Shown piece after piece: positions 23,256 through 31,823 of a stretch of 64,000 nt of DNA. The translations under genes were made by a program, and so were the position numbers. The notes under the pieces are model-generated. The model saw nothing but the letters and a program-made list of their open reading frames with translations. It was not told the DNA's origin and did no database searches. Positions within the stretch are counted from its first letter, which is position 1. The number at the start of each line of letters is the position of its first letter. This DNA is from Dorea sp. D27 (GTDB taxonomy: Bacteria; Bacillota; Clostridia; Lachnospirales; Lachnospiraceae): the NCBI RefSeq assembly GCF_001185345.1, contig NZ_KQ236747.1, forward strand, positions 208,073-272,072. The letters are read 5' to 3'.

Positions 23256-24505
23256 AAGAAAAGGCAGACAGGCTGAAGACATGGGTACGCAACCTTTCAT
23301 TCAGAAAAGCGATGCTTGCCTATATTGCGGCAGCGGCAATTGCCACGGCCGTATTGTCATTTGCCACGATGACAGTCTGCTACCGCTTTGAAAGCATCAT
23401 ATGGAACGAGTATGCGGATAAGACGCAGAAAGAGAGCCTGAATGACGTGCCGCTGTGGCCGGACTGGTCCATAGCGGCCGGATGGCACGTCTGGGCGGAC
23501 AGTTTTGACGGATTCCGGGACCATGACAGACGGCTCATGCAGCTGCTGGATACCCTGCGTGTCTGGTGCCCGTTTATTTACGGGTTCGCAGGTACGGTGG
23601 CTGCAGTTTTTCTCTTCTACAGGAACCGCCTGAAGCATCCGTTCGTCATATTGAGCGAAGGGGCCGAGGCCATACGGCAGAATAACCTGGACATCCATAT
23701 ACACTATGACAGCGAGGATGAGATGGGACAGCTCTGCCGTTCTTTTGACGGCATGCGGGAGGTGCTTGTCCATAACAAAGAAGAGCTCTGGCAGATGATT
23801 GAGAGCCAGAAGAAGCTCAATGCTGCGTTTGCCCACGATCTGAGGACGCCGCTTACAGTGCTGAAGGGATATTCGGGTTTCCTTGCGAGATATATACCGG
23901 AAGGGAAAGTGAGCGAACAGAAGATGATCGATACGCTGGAACTCATGACATCCCACCTGGACAGGCTGGAACAGTTCAGCAGGACGATGAAGGGCATACG
24001 AAGCATGGAAGAACGGCCCGTAAACATCGAGGAGACAAGTGTCTCCAAAATCTGTGCAGAGATTGACGAGATTATCTTTGCGTTGAACCAGATAAAAGAT
24101 ATAGAGATCAGCTTCAAGCATGGTGAAGGGGTACAAGCCGTAAGAAAAATATATGCAGATAAGAATATCGTGGCGGAAGTATTTGAAAATCTGCTGTCCA
24201 ACGCGATACGGTACGCGTCGCATAAGATCAGCGTGTCAACGGAATATACCGGTGCAGGTGGAGAGCTTCTGCTGACCGTGGCGGATGACGGGCCTGGTTT
24301 TTCAGAAGAAGATCTGGAGAAGGCATTGCTGCCATACTACAGGGAGCATGGGAAGAACGAAGAGCATTTTGGAATCGGCCTCCATATCTGCTCGCTTCTG
24401 TGTGAGAAGCATGGAGGAACCTTAAGCATCGCGAACAGTATTTCCGGCGGTGCTGTAGTCACGGCCTCTTTCAATTGTCTTTATAATGTATATAGAGAAT
24501 CTTAA
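23243..24505 (+). CDS. Sensor histidine kinase
   Basis: A 420-residue membrane kinase. Membrane helices are at about residues 23-47 and 109-126, enclosing a 60-residue extracellular loop. A HAMP-like linker follows, then the phospho-acceptor H198 (AHDLRTPLTVL), the N box ENLLSNAIRYA, and G boxes DDGPGF and HFGIGLHIC. The short loop suggests sensing within or near the membrane. It is the partner of the regulator encoded immediately upstream. Confidence 0.95.
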   Translation: MDWIEEKADRLKTWVRNLSFRKAMLAYIAAAAIATAVLSFATMTVCYRFESIIWNEYADKTQKESLNDVPLWPDWSIAAGWHVWADSFDGFRDHDRRLMQLLDTLRVWCPFIYGFAGTVAAVFLFYRNRLKHPFVILSEGAEAIRQNNLDIHIHYDSEDEMGQLCRSFDGMREVLVHNKEELWQMIESQKKLNAAFAHDLRTPLTVLKGYSGFLARYIPEGKVSEQKMIDTLELMTSHLDRLEQFSRTMKGIRSMEERPVNIEETSVSKICAEIDEIIFALNQIKDIEISFKHGEGVQAVRKIYADKNIVAEVFENLLSNAIRYASHKISVSTEYTGAGGELLLTVADDGPGFSEEDLEKALLPYYREHGKNEEHFGIGLHICSLLCEKHGGTLSIANSISGGAVVTASFNCLYNVYRES

Positions 24506-24512
24506 TTTTTTA

Positions 24513-24544
24513 TAGGGAGAATATAGTGATTTCCTGTTTATGAT
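24513..24544 (+). promoter_or_regulatory. Tandem TAGNGA box and promoter of the ABC operon
   Basis: TAGGGA (24513-24518), TAGTGA (24524-24529) and TATGAT (24539-24544). The offsets of 11 and 15 bp are the same as at 22485-22516, and the 14 nt core AATATAGTGATTTC is identical. The -35 region is not consensus, so activation by the response regulator is likely. Confidence 0.7.
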
Positions 24545-24578
24545 AAGAGCATCAAAGACAGAGAAAGGGTGCGGCTAA

Positions 24579-25457
24579 ATGAATACAGAGATTAAGATAA
24601 GACACTTGAACCAGTTCTATGGTAAGAAGCAGGCATTAAAAGATGTCAATCTGACGATTGGAAAGGGGATGTTTGGGCTTCTGGGCAGAAACGGCGCCGG
24701 GAAGACGACGCTGATGAAGGTGCTGGCAACTCTCCTTCCAAAATCACAGGGTAAGATAAGTATCTGTGGAACGCCGGTGGAGAATGCGGCCAGAATACGC
24801 AGCATGACAGGGTATCTCCCACAGGAATTCTCCATGTATCCGAATATGACAGTATATGAAGCTATGGACTATCTGGGGGTGCTGTCAGGACTGAGCAGGG
24901 AGGAGCGCAATAGCAGGATACCTGGGCTTCTGCGCAAGGTAAATCTGCTGGACGACCGTAAGAAAAAGGTAAAGGCACTGTCGGGGGGGATGAAGCGCCG
25001 GCTCGGCATCGCCCAGGCGATTCTCCACAATCCGATGGTGCTCATAGTTGACGAACCGACCGCGGGGCTGGATCCCGAAGAGCGGGTGCGCTTCCGGAAT
25101 CTGCTGTGCGAGATTGCCGAGGAGAGAATCGTCATCCTGTCAACCCATATCGTAGGTGATATCGAGGCCACGTGTGAGCAGATTGCAGTGCTGAATGAAG
25201 GAGAGATCCTGTATCATGGGTCTGTGGCTGAACTGACGGCCATGGCGGAAGGAAAAGTATACTCTGCCGAGATCAGCAGGACAGAGTTGTCTGAGCTAAA
25301 GAAAAAGTATATCGTGACAAGCATGCTGACGCTTGGCAATAATGTCATGGTCCGCTTTCTGGCGGACAGGGCTCCGTTTTCATCCGCCCATCGTGTAGAG
25401 GCGGGAGTGGAAGATGCATATATGTATCTGATGCGCGGCGAGAGGGGGGAGGAATAA
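24579..25457 (+). CDS. ABC transporter ATPase
   Basis: A 292-residue ATPase with Walker A GRNGAGKTT, signature LSGGMKRRLGIAQA and Walker B IVDEPTAGLDPEERV. It belongs to the drug/peptide-export group, close to BcrA/NatA types. It is the first gene after the shared tandem box and overlaps the permease gene by 1 nt. It probably powers the two membrane proteins that follow. Confidence 0.93.
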   Translation: MNTEIKIRHLNQFYGKKQALKDVNLTIGKGMFGLLGRNGAGKTTLMKVLATLLPKSQGKISICGTPVENAARIRSMTGYLPQEFSMYPNMTVYEAMDYLGVLSGLSREERNSRIPGLLRKVNLLDDRKKKVKALSGGMKRRLGIAQAILHNPMVLIVDEPTAGLDPEERVRFRNLLCEIAEERIVILSTHIVGDIEATCEQIAVLNEGEILYHGSVAELTAMAEGKVYSAEISRTELSELKKKYIVTSMLTLGNNVMVRFLADRAPFSSAHRVEAGVEDAYMYLMRGERGEE

Positions 25458-26695
25458 TGTTCAGGTCATTATTTGCCAAAGAATGCAGCCAGACGGTAAG
25501 AAGCCTTATCTACTGGCTTACGGTCATCATACTTTCGTTATTCTTTTTCTCCCAGCTTGGAGATATCAATATTACAGGCAAACCTGTAAAAGGGCAGGAG
25601 AGTTACGGTGTCAAATACAGCGATGACGAACAGACAATAATGGAAAATACGCTTGGCAGACTGGCCGAAGAATATTACAGAGAAACATACAGTACGTATC
25701 CAATCGGATTCCACAAGTCTGTAAAGCCCGATGAGGAAGAGAACAGAAGAATCGGGGAAATATTAGAAGAGACAGCAGGAATCAAGGATATGAAAGTAAT
25801 AGAGGGCTTGATGGCGGAGCACTATAATACAGGCGGCATGATTATGACCGGCTTGGCGGTTCCGCCTGCCAGAGGACTTTCCTATGAGCATTTTCAAAAG
25901 CTGATGCAGGAAGTGGACGACATACTGGGCGGGGGTTCCAGCTACGGCAAAGATATGCTGAAATCTAATGCCATGGTAGAGATGACGTATGAGGATGCCA
26001 TGGAGGAATATGATACGCTGGTAGAAAAGGACCGCCTGACAGGTGGCTATGCCCGGCTTTTCTGTGATTATATGAGCGTCATGCTGTCGATACTTCCGGT
26101 ATTCCTGGCGGTAACACGGTGCTTAAGAGACCGGCGGGCAAAGATGCAGGAACTGATAGCCGTAAGGAAAGCATCTTCGGCAGCAATTATCATAAGCCGC
26201 TATCTGGCGATGGTTGTTATGCTTATGATTCCAGTGCTTGTTCTGTCATGCTTCCCGCTGGCAGAAAGTATCCGATATGCTTCGGAGGCCGGGATATCCA
26301 TCGACTATCTTGCTTTTGTCAAATATAGCTTTGGCTGGCTCCTGCCGTCCATTATGACGGCTGCGGCAGTCGGGCTCGTTCTGACCGTCCTGACAGATAC
26401 GGCGCTCGGCGTGCTCGTGCAGGGAATCTGGTGGTTCATATCCATCTTCAGCAGCATGTCAGGCATGAGTGGCGGAATGTATGGTTGGAATTTTGTACCG
26501 AGACATAATACCGTGGGCAACTACAGCGGCTTTCATGATAACTTTGCGCAGCTTGCGGCAAACCGGACTCTGTATGCAGTCATATCTATAGTACTTGTTA
26601 CAGTCACAGTATGGATTTATGCGAAAAAAAGAAGGGGGAAGATGGATGTCCATGGAAAAATATTTGCAAATCGGAAAAATAAATCTAAAGCATAA
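25457..26695 (+). CDS. ABC-2 type membrane protein with large extracellular domain
   Basis: A 412-residue permease-like protein. One membrane helix is at about residues 15-34 (LIYWLTVIILSLFFF). It is followed by an outside domain of about 165 residues rich in acidic and polar residues, then five or six helices from about residue 205 on. A charged SKAXX-like tail ends the protein. The layout matches ABC-2 exporters with a CPBP- or peptide-binding ectodomain. It is translationally linked to the next membrane gene, overlapping it by 50 nt. Confidence 0.85.
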   Translation: MFRSLFAKECSQTVRSLIYWLTVIILSLFFFSQLGDINITGKPVKGQESYGVKYSDDEQTIMENTLGRLAEEYYRETYSTYPIGFHKSVKPDEEENRRIGEILEETAGIKDMKVIEGLMAEHYNTGGMIMTGLAVPPARGLSYEHFQKLMQEVDDILGGGSSYGKDMLKSNAMVEMTYEDAMEEYDTLVEKDRLTGGYARLFCDYMSVMLSILPVFLAVTRCLRDRRAKMQELIAVRKASSAAIIISRYLAMVVMLMIPVLVLSCFPLAESIRYASEAGISIDYLAFVKYSFGWLLPSIMTAAAVGLVLTVLTDTALGVLVQGIWWFISIFSSMSGMSGGMYGWNFVPRHNTVGNYSGFHDNFAQLAANRTLYAVISIVLVTVTVWIYAKKRRGKMDVHGKIFANRKNKSKA

Positions 26696-27284
26696 TATAT
26701 TGCCACATCTGCTTGTAACCGCTGCGATACTGTTCCTTTCCCCACTCGTTCTCGGCGTATCAAACCTTGAGGCACCGGATACGGCCAAGGTTCTGGAAAT
26801 GTATGTAGCACTGACAGGTATCATACTTCTGACTCCGGTATTTCTTCCGGAGCAGAATAAGGACCTGCGGGATTTAGTGTATTCCAAATACGTGAAGGCG
26901 TCATCGGTATATCTCGTGCGTATCGTGGAAGCGGTCATTGCAATGGGAGTATTCCTCGGCATCTACATGTGGATGCTTGATAACAACAACTGCCAGATGG
27001 ACCTTATAAAATATTTCGGAGGAACATTGGCGGAGATGCTCTTCCTTGGAGGCATTGGGATTCTGTGCTACGGGCTGTTTGACAACCTTGTCATCGGGTA
27101 TATGGTTCCGATATTTTACTACATCGTGGCTATGGGGAGCGGTGACAGATATCTGAAGATGCTCTATCCCTTCTCCATGGCAAGAGGAAGCTATGAAGAA
27201 AAGATATATCTGCTTATAGCCGGAGTAGTCATGATAACGGCCGGAGTTGCCCTGCGCAGCCGGCGGCAATCCGCTGGCCAGTAA
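26646..27284 (+). CDS. Integral membrane protein, probable ABC permease partner
   Basis: A 212-residue protein with about six hydrophobic segments (from LPHLLVTAAILFLSPLVLG). The start MSMEKYLQ at 26646 is preceded by AGGGGGAA; longer in-frame starts have none. It overlaps the preceding gene. With the ATPase and the first permease it completes the export unit controlled by the two-component pair. The substrate is not evident. Confidence 0.75.
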   Translation: MSMEKYLQIGKINLKHNILPHLLVTAAILFLSPLVLGVSNLEAPDTAKVLEMYVALTGIILLTPVFLPEQNKDLRDLVYSKYVKASSVYLVRIVEAVIAMGVFLGIYMWMLDNNNCQMDLIKYFGGTLAEMLFLGGIGILCYGLFDNLVIGYMVPIFYYIVAMGSGDRYLKMLYPFSMARGSYEEKIYLLIAGVVMITAGVALRSRRQSAGQ

Positions 27285-27307
27285 CCTTACACAGCCGCTT
27301 TCCCGCT

Positions 27308-27363
27308 TGCCAGTAAAGTAGATAGCCGTCTGCTCCGTACCTCCCTGACGGCGTCCACTTTAC
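27308..27363. repeat. Dispersed hairpin repeat, copy 1
   Basis: GTAAAGTAGATAGCCGTC (27313-27330) pairs imperfectly with GACGGCGTCCACTTTAC (27347-27363). The 20-mer GCCAGTAAAGTAGATAGCCG here is repeated exactly, inverted, at 63692-63711. The copy sits between two convergent genes. Confidence 0.7.
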
Positions 27364-27374
27364 GATTCCCTCAA

Positions 27375-28478
27375 TTACTGTGGTACCGGGCAGATTGTCT
27401 CGCCCAGATTATAGAGGTCGCTTCCCGCTTCCTGTGAAGCCAGTATGGAGGAGAGGCTGAGTTCTACTGTCATCGTAGTCTCTTCTCCGTAGGCAGGCGA
27501 TGCGGCGTATGATTCAAATATCTCTACATATGCGGCGCTTGCCTCCTCGATACTGTAAAAGGAACGGGCAGAGAATTCTTCATATGCCTGTTTGACGCTG
27601 TTGTTCGGCGTGACGGTCACATCTACCGTATAGTTGAACAGACTGTCGATCTTACGCGGGATTCCGACAGAATATTTACATTGCTTCAATATGTTTTTGT
27701 AGGCGGCAGAACAGCGTTCCTCATACTGGGACGAAAGGTCTGACGGAGGGTCAAAAGTCCCGTCGGCCTCATACCATGCCTGCGCCTCTTCTTCCGTTTT
27801 TCCGGTATGCTTCATATACTGCGTAAACTCACCTTTGAAAGATGCATCGAGATAGGCCTGCAGCAGATCACGGGCATTCAGGATATTGCATACGGCGTCA
27901 TAAGGAGCCAGGCAGTTTTCCAGAGAAGCGGAAATCAGTTCCTCATACTCTTTATCCGAGACGGAGTAGGAGTCCCCTTTCTTTTTCACCTCTAATTCAG
28001 TGGTTGTCTCCACACCATATTCCGGATTCTTTTCCACAGCGTCAGAAGCCGTTGCAAGCAGGGCGACGGACTCTTCTGCGAGATTGGTTCCCTGCATGGC
28101 CTCCACATAGGCATCATTCGCCTCTTTGGTCGTCTTGGCAATATCCAGCGGCGAGAAGGTTACTTGGACTTTGTAATTGCCATCCTCTTTCTTATCCGCA
28201 GATGCCACTTCAAATTCTACAGAATTAAAAGCTGTCTGAAGAAACTTAAGATAAGGATCTCTCAGCTCCTCCGGAAAGGTAAGCGCATACATATTTACGT
28301 CCGATAATTCTGTCAGCTGGTCATCCAAAAGAGATGAAAACCGGTCCGTTTTGTCTTTTTTCATGGCGGTTATCTGCTCTCCCAGGTATTCGTCGGCAGA
28401 TTGTCCGCCACAGCCCGTCAGCAGTACAGATGCCGCCATGCATACGACAAGCAGCACCGAAAGCAGCTTTTTCTTCAT
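27375..28478 (-). CDS. Lipoprotein, DUF5105-like
   Basis: A 367-residue secreted lipoprotein. The signal peptide has KKK at residues 2-4 and a lipobox LLTGC ending at C23, after which the chain would be lipid-anchored on the outer membrane face. The rest is a highly charged, mainly helical body with repeated YVEAMQ/YEEFSARSF-type patterns. Its role is unknown. The start at 28478 follows GGAGGG. It runs convergently to the ABC membrane gene. Confidence 0.8.
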   Translation of the reverse strand: MKKKLLSVLLVVCMAASVLLTGCGGQSADEYLGEQITAMKKDKTDRFSSLLDDQLTELSDVNMYALTFPEELRDPYLKFLQTAFNSVEFEVASADKKEDGNYKVQVTFSPLDIAKTTKEANDAYVEAMQGTNLAEESVALLATASDAVEKNPEYGVETTTELEVKKKGDSYSVSDKEYEELISASLENCLAPYDAVCNILNARDLLQAYLDASFKGEFTQYMKHTGKTEEEAQAWYEADGTFDPPSDLSSQYEERCSAAYKNILKQCKYSVGIPRKIDSLFNYTVDVTVTPNNSVKQAYEEFSARSFYSIEEASAAYVEIFESYAASPAYGEETTMTVELSLSSILASQEAGSDLYNLGETICPVPQ

Positions 28479-28613
28479 ATTTGTAACCCTCCTCATTATA
28501 TTAACTCTATTGTAACATTGCCGTGTGCTGTATTCAATACCCCAGGCATTAGAAGAAGAGGTGCAAAAAACGGAAAATATATTGGAAATGCATTCATATT
28601 TTATATATACTTG

Positions 28614-28642
28614 TTGAACTGCCGGTATTTAATAGGTATAAT
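28614..28642 (+). promoter_or_regulatory. Promoter of the IMP cyclohydrolase operon
   Basis: TTGAAC (28614-28619), 17 bp and TATAAT (28637-28642). No purine riboswitch or PurR-box pattern was recognised in the 40 nt leader. Confidence 0.75.
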
Positions 28643-28681
28643 GAAGAAACACGATAAACCAATGAAAAAGGAGATGTATTC

Positions 28682-29395
28682 ATGGAGATGCTATCAATTG
28701 AAAGGGAACTGCAGGAAAATTCTTATCCGGGACGCGGCATCATTATTGGGAGAAGCGCAGACGGTACGAAGGCAGTGGCCGCTTATTTTATTATGGGCAG
28801 AAGCGTTAACAGCAGGAACCGCGTCTTTGTAGAGGACGGCGAGGGGATACGTACACAGGCATTTGATGATTCAAAGCTGACGGATCCAAGCCTGATCATC
28901 TACGCGCCGGTCCGGGTGCTTGGCAATAAAACGATAGTGACGAATGGTGATCAGACAGACACGATCTACGAGGGGATGGACCGGCAGATGACATTTGAGC
29001 AGTCGTTGAGAAGCCGTGAGTTTGAGCCGGACGGCCCGAACTATACACCTCGTATCTCTGGCATCATGCATGTGGAAAATGGCGGCTATAGCTATGCGAT
29101 GTCCATACTGAAAAGTAACAATGGCAGCCCCGAGTCATGCAACAGGTTCACCTATGCATATGAGAACGCGGCTCCCGGGGAAGGCCATTTTATCCATACG
29201 TATATGCATGACGGCAATCCGCTGCCAAGCTTTGAGGGTGAGCCGAAGCTCGTCTCTATCCCCGACGATATGAATGCATTTACAGATATGTTATGGGACA
29301 GCTTGAATGAGGACAACAAAGTATCGTTGTTTGTCCGTTATATTGACATAGCGGCAGGCACGTATGAGACGAATATCAGAAATAAGAATCAGTAA
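28682..29395 (+). CDS. purO: IMP cyclohydrolase, PurO-like
   Basis: A 237-residue protein of the archaeal-type IMP cyclohydrolase family, which closes the ring of FAICAR to IMP. Conserved stretches include YPGRGIIIGRS, AYFIMGRSVNSRNRVF and NDFTPRI-like NYTPRISGIM. It replaces the N-terminal domain of the usual bifunctional PurH. It is followed after 15 nt by a stand-alone AICAR formyltransferase gene, so the last two steps of purine synthesis are encoded by separate genes here. Confidence 0.88.
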   Translation: MEMLSIERELQENSYPGRGIIIGRSADGTKAVAAYFIMGRSVNSRNRVFVEDGEGIRTQAFDDSKLTDPSLIIYAPVRVLGNKTIVTNGDQTDTIYEGMDRQMTFEQSLRSREFEPDGPNYTPRISGIMHVENGGYSYAMSILKSNNGSPESCNRFTYAYENAAPGEGHFIHTYMHDGNPLPSFEGEPKLVSIPDDMNAFTDMLWDSLNEDNKVSLFVRYIDIAAGTYETNIRNKNQ

Positions 29396-29409
29396 GGAGC
29401 AGGAGACGA

Positions 29410-30588
29410 ATGAAAGAGTTAGAGTTGAAATACGGATGTAACCCGAACCAGAAGCCATCCAGAATCTATGTGGCGGACGGCGGCGAACTGCCGATACAGG
29501 TACTGAACGGAAGACCGGGATACATTAATTTTATGGATGCGTTCAATGGATGGCAGCTCGTCAGCGAGCTTAAGAAGGCGACGGGCCTTCCCGCAGCCAC
29601 ATCGTTCAAGCACGTATCCCCGGCAGGAGCTGCGGTAGGGCTTCCTCTGAGCGATACGCTTGCTAAGATATACTGGGTAGATGACCTGGGTGAACTGTCT
29701 CCGCTTGCCTGCGCGTACGCAAGGGCGAGGGGTGCCGACCGTATGTCATCCTTCGGTGACTTTATATCTCTGTCCGATGTCTGTGACGCGGACACCGCGC
29801 GGCTCATCAAGAGGGAAGTATCTGACGGTGTCATCGCGCCTGGATATGATGCCGAAGCGCTGGACATACTGAAGCAGAAGAAGAACGGCAGTTATAATGT
29901 CATACAGATTGACCCGGATTACGTACCGGCGCAGCTGGAACACAAGGAAGTATTTGGCATCACGTTCGAACAGGGAAGAAATGAACTGAAGATTGATGAC
30001 GCATTCTTTTCCAATATCGTGACAGATAACAAAGAGCTTACGGATCAGGCCAAGATGGATCTGGCAATCTCTATGATTACGCTGAAGTATACCCAGTCTA
30101 ATTCCGTATGTTATGTAAAAGACGGCCAGGCGATCGGCATCGGCGCAGGGCAGCAGTCCAGGATACACTGCACGAGGCTGGCCGGCACGAAGGCGGACAA
30201 CTGGTGGCTGCGGCAGTCGCCGCAGGTACTGGATCTGCCATTCGTAGATACGATCAGGCGTGCAGACAGAGATAATGCTATCGATCTATACATCGGCGAA
30301 GACTACATGGATGTACTATCTGATGATGCATGGCCGAACATCTTTAAAGTAAAGCCGGACGTGTTCACAGCCGTAGCAAAACGGGCATGGCTTGACAAGA
30401 TGACGGGCGTGTCCCTCGGCTCCGATGCATTCTTCCCGTTCGGAGACAACATCGAGAGGGCTCACAGAAGCGGCGTAACATACATCGCTCAGCCGGGAGG
30501 CTCCGTTAGAGATGACAATGTTATCGATACATGCAACAAATATGATATGATCATGGCCTTTACAGGAATCAGGCTGTTCCACCACTAG
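29410..30588 (+). CDS. purH: AICAR formyltransferase (stand-alone)
   Basis: A 392-residue enzyme that transfers a formyl group from 10-formyl-THF to AICAR. It has the KYGCNPNQKPSRIY start, SFKHVSPAGAAVG and the GAGQQSRIHCT active-site segment. It matches the C-terminal domain of PurH and lacks the IMP cyclohydrolase domain, whose role is filled by the preceding gene. A strong terminator follows. Confidence 0.93.
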   Translation: MKELELKYGCNPNQKPSRIYVADGGELPIQVLNGRPGYINFMDAFNGWQLVSELKKATGLPAATSFKHVSPAGAAVGLPLSDTLAKIYWVDDLGELSPLACAYARARGADRMSSFGDFISLSDVCDADTARLIKREVSDGVIAPGYDAEALDILKQKKNGSYNVIQIDPDYVPAQLEHKEVFGITFEQGRNELKIDDAFFSNIVTDNKELTDQAKMDLAISMITLKYTQSNSVCYVKDGQAIGIGAGQQSRIHCTRLAGTKADNWWLRQSPQVLDLPFVDTIRRADRDNAIDLYIGEDYMDVLSDDAWPNIFKVKPDVFTAVAKRAWLDKMTGVSLGSDAFFPFGDNIERAHRSGVTYIAQPGGSVRDDNVIDTCNKYDMIMAFTGIRLFHH

Positions 30589-30610
30589 GGCAGGTGACGG
30601 AGGCAGGTAG

Positions 30611-30653
30611 TCCGGCCGTTGCAGTACAAAGCTGCAGCGGCCGGATATTTTTT
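30611..30653 (+). terminator. Intrinsic terminator of the purO-purH unit
   Basis: TCCGGCCGTTGCAG with CTGCAGCGGCCGGA (one G-U pair), a 7 nt loop and a T-rich run. Confidence 0.9.
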
Positions 30654-30685
30654 GCCGCAGCATGGAGGCGGCATTAGATTTTCGC

Positions 30686-30716
30686 TTGACTCTGACACCG
30701 TGTCGCCCTATATAAT
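30686..30716 (+). promoter_or_regulatory. MerR-type promoter with 19 bp spacer and internal dyad
   Basis: TTGACT (30686-30691) and TATAAT (30711-30716) are separated by 19 bp, the overlong spacing typical of MerR-activated promoters. The spacer centre holds the palindrome GACAC C GTGTC (30694-30704). The MerR-type gene just downstream is the obvious regulator. Confidence 0.75.
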
Positions 30717-30736
30717 CTGTTACGAGGAGGTGTAAT

Positions 30737-31729
30737 ATGGAAATGATGACGATAAGCCAGGTATCAAAAAGTCTTGGAATCTCTACAAGAATGCTGCGCT
30801 ATTATGAACAGGCAGGGATGATTCAAAGCTTCAGGAGGGAAGGATATGCCTATCGGTTATATGATGAGACGGCTGTCTCCCGGATCAAGCAGATTCTGCT
30901 TCTTAGAAAGCTGCGTATCCCGGTAAGCCAGATAAAACTAATACTAGAAAATCCGGACGCAGTTACTGCTGTTGAAATATTCCGTCAGAATATGAGTGAG
31001 CTGGATGAAGAGATAACAGCCCTTTCCACTATCAGGGAGATACTAGGCCATTTTGTGGAGGAACTCAGCAAGACGACCGCATTGCCGCTTTACAGCATTA
31101 TTCCGCAAGACGATACGATACTGGCTTCTATCGAATCCCTGGGACTGGTCAGCATTAATTTTAAGGAGGATCAAACGATGGAAAAATTAAAAAAAGCGGA
31201 TGAGAACCTGTCAAAAATCAGCGATGTAAGGATTATCTATCTGCCACCGGCTGCAATAGCCGCTGCCCACCATATCGGGGATGACCCGGAGATGCATGCG
31301 AACATGCTCATAGACAATTTTGTGAGGGAACAGAAGCTGCATAGAATAAAGCCTGATTTGAGACGTTTCGGATTCAATCATCCGAACCCGACGGATGCAA
31401 GCGGCTTCCACGGTTACGAAGCATGGGTGACGGTTCCTGAAGATGCAGAGGTGCCCGCGCCGCTCGTGAAGAAACAATTCGCCGGAGGGCTGTATGCGGC
31501 ACATATGATTGCCTTTGGCAATTTTAACGAGTGGGATGCATTTCTGGACTGGATAATGAAGAATGAACGATACGAGTTCGCCGGGGACCTGCAGGACCAG
31601 GAACATATGTGCGGACTGCTGGAAGAACATCTGAACTATGTTACACACGTGGAACAATCTGTTACAAACTTAGAGGAACTGCAGCTTGACCTTCTGATGC
31701 CTGTAAAGCTAAAACAAAGTGGCAGATAA
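30737..31729 (+). CDS. MerR family regulator with GyrI-like effector domain
   Basis: A 330-residue regulator. The N-terminal winged helix (TISQVSKSLGISTRMLRYYEQ, residues 5-70) and a dimerisation helix (about 80-125) are followed by a long effector-binding region (about 165-325) of the GyrI/AraC-type fold (HANMLIDNFVREQK, then YEAWVTVPEDAEVP). This is the BmrR/TipA layout, with ligand detection by the C-terminal part. It probably activates its own promoter (30686-30716) in response to a small molecule. Confidence 0.92.
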   Translation: MEMMTISQVSKSLGISTRMLRYYEQAGMIQSFRREGYAYRLYDETAVSRIKQILLLRKLRIPVSQIKLILENPDAVTAVEIFRQNMSELDEEITALSTIREILGHFVEELSKTTALPLYSIIPQDDTILASIESLGLVSINFKEDQTMEKLKKADENLSKISDVRIIYLPPAAIAAAHHIGDDPEMHANMLIDNFVREQKLHRIKPDLRRFGFNHPNPTDASGFHGYEAWVTVPEDAEVPAPLVKKQFAGGLYAAHMIAFGNFNEWDAFLDWIMKNERYEFAGDLQDQEHMCGLLEEHLNYVTHVEQSVTNLEELQLDLLMPVKLKQSGR

Positions 31730-31823
31730 TTGCTATTTTACAGTGGAGATGATATGATTATCAGGGTGGAAAGCCCATGCTTACAGGAGAAGACAATATA
31801 AGGAAAGAAAGTGGTGTGACAGC

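Noticed and set aside
28500..28681. Purine riboswitch upstream of the purO-purH pair
   Set aside because: The conserved loop and junction sequences of the purine class are absent, and the leader after the promoter is only about 35 nt long.
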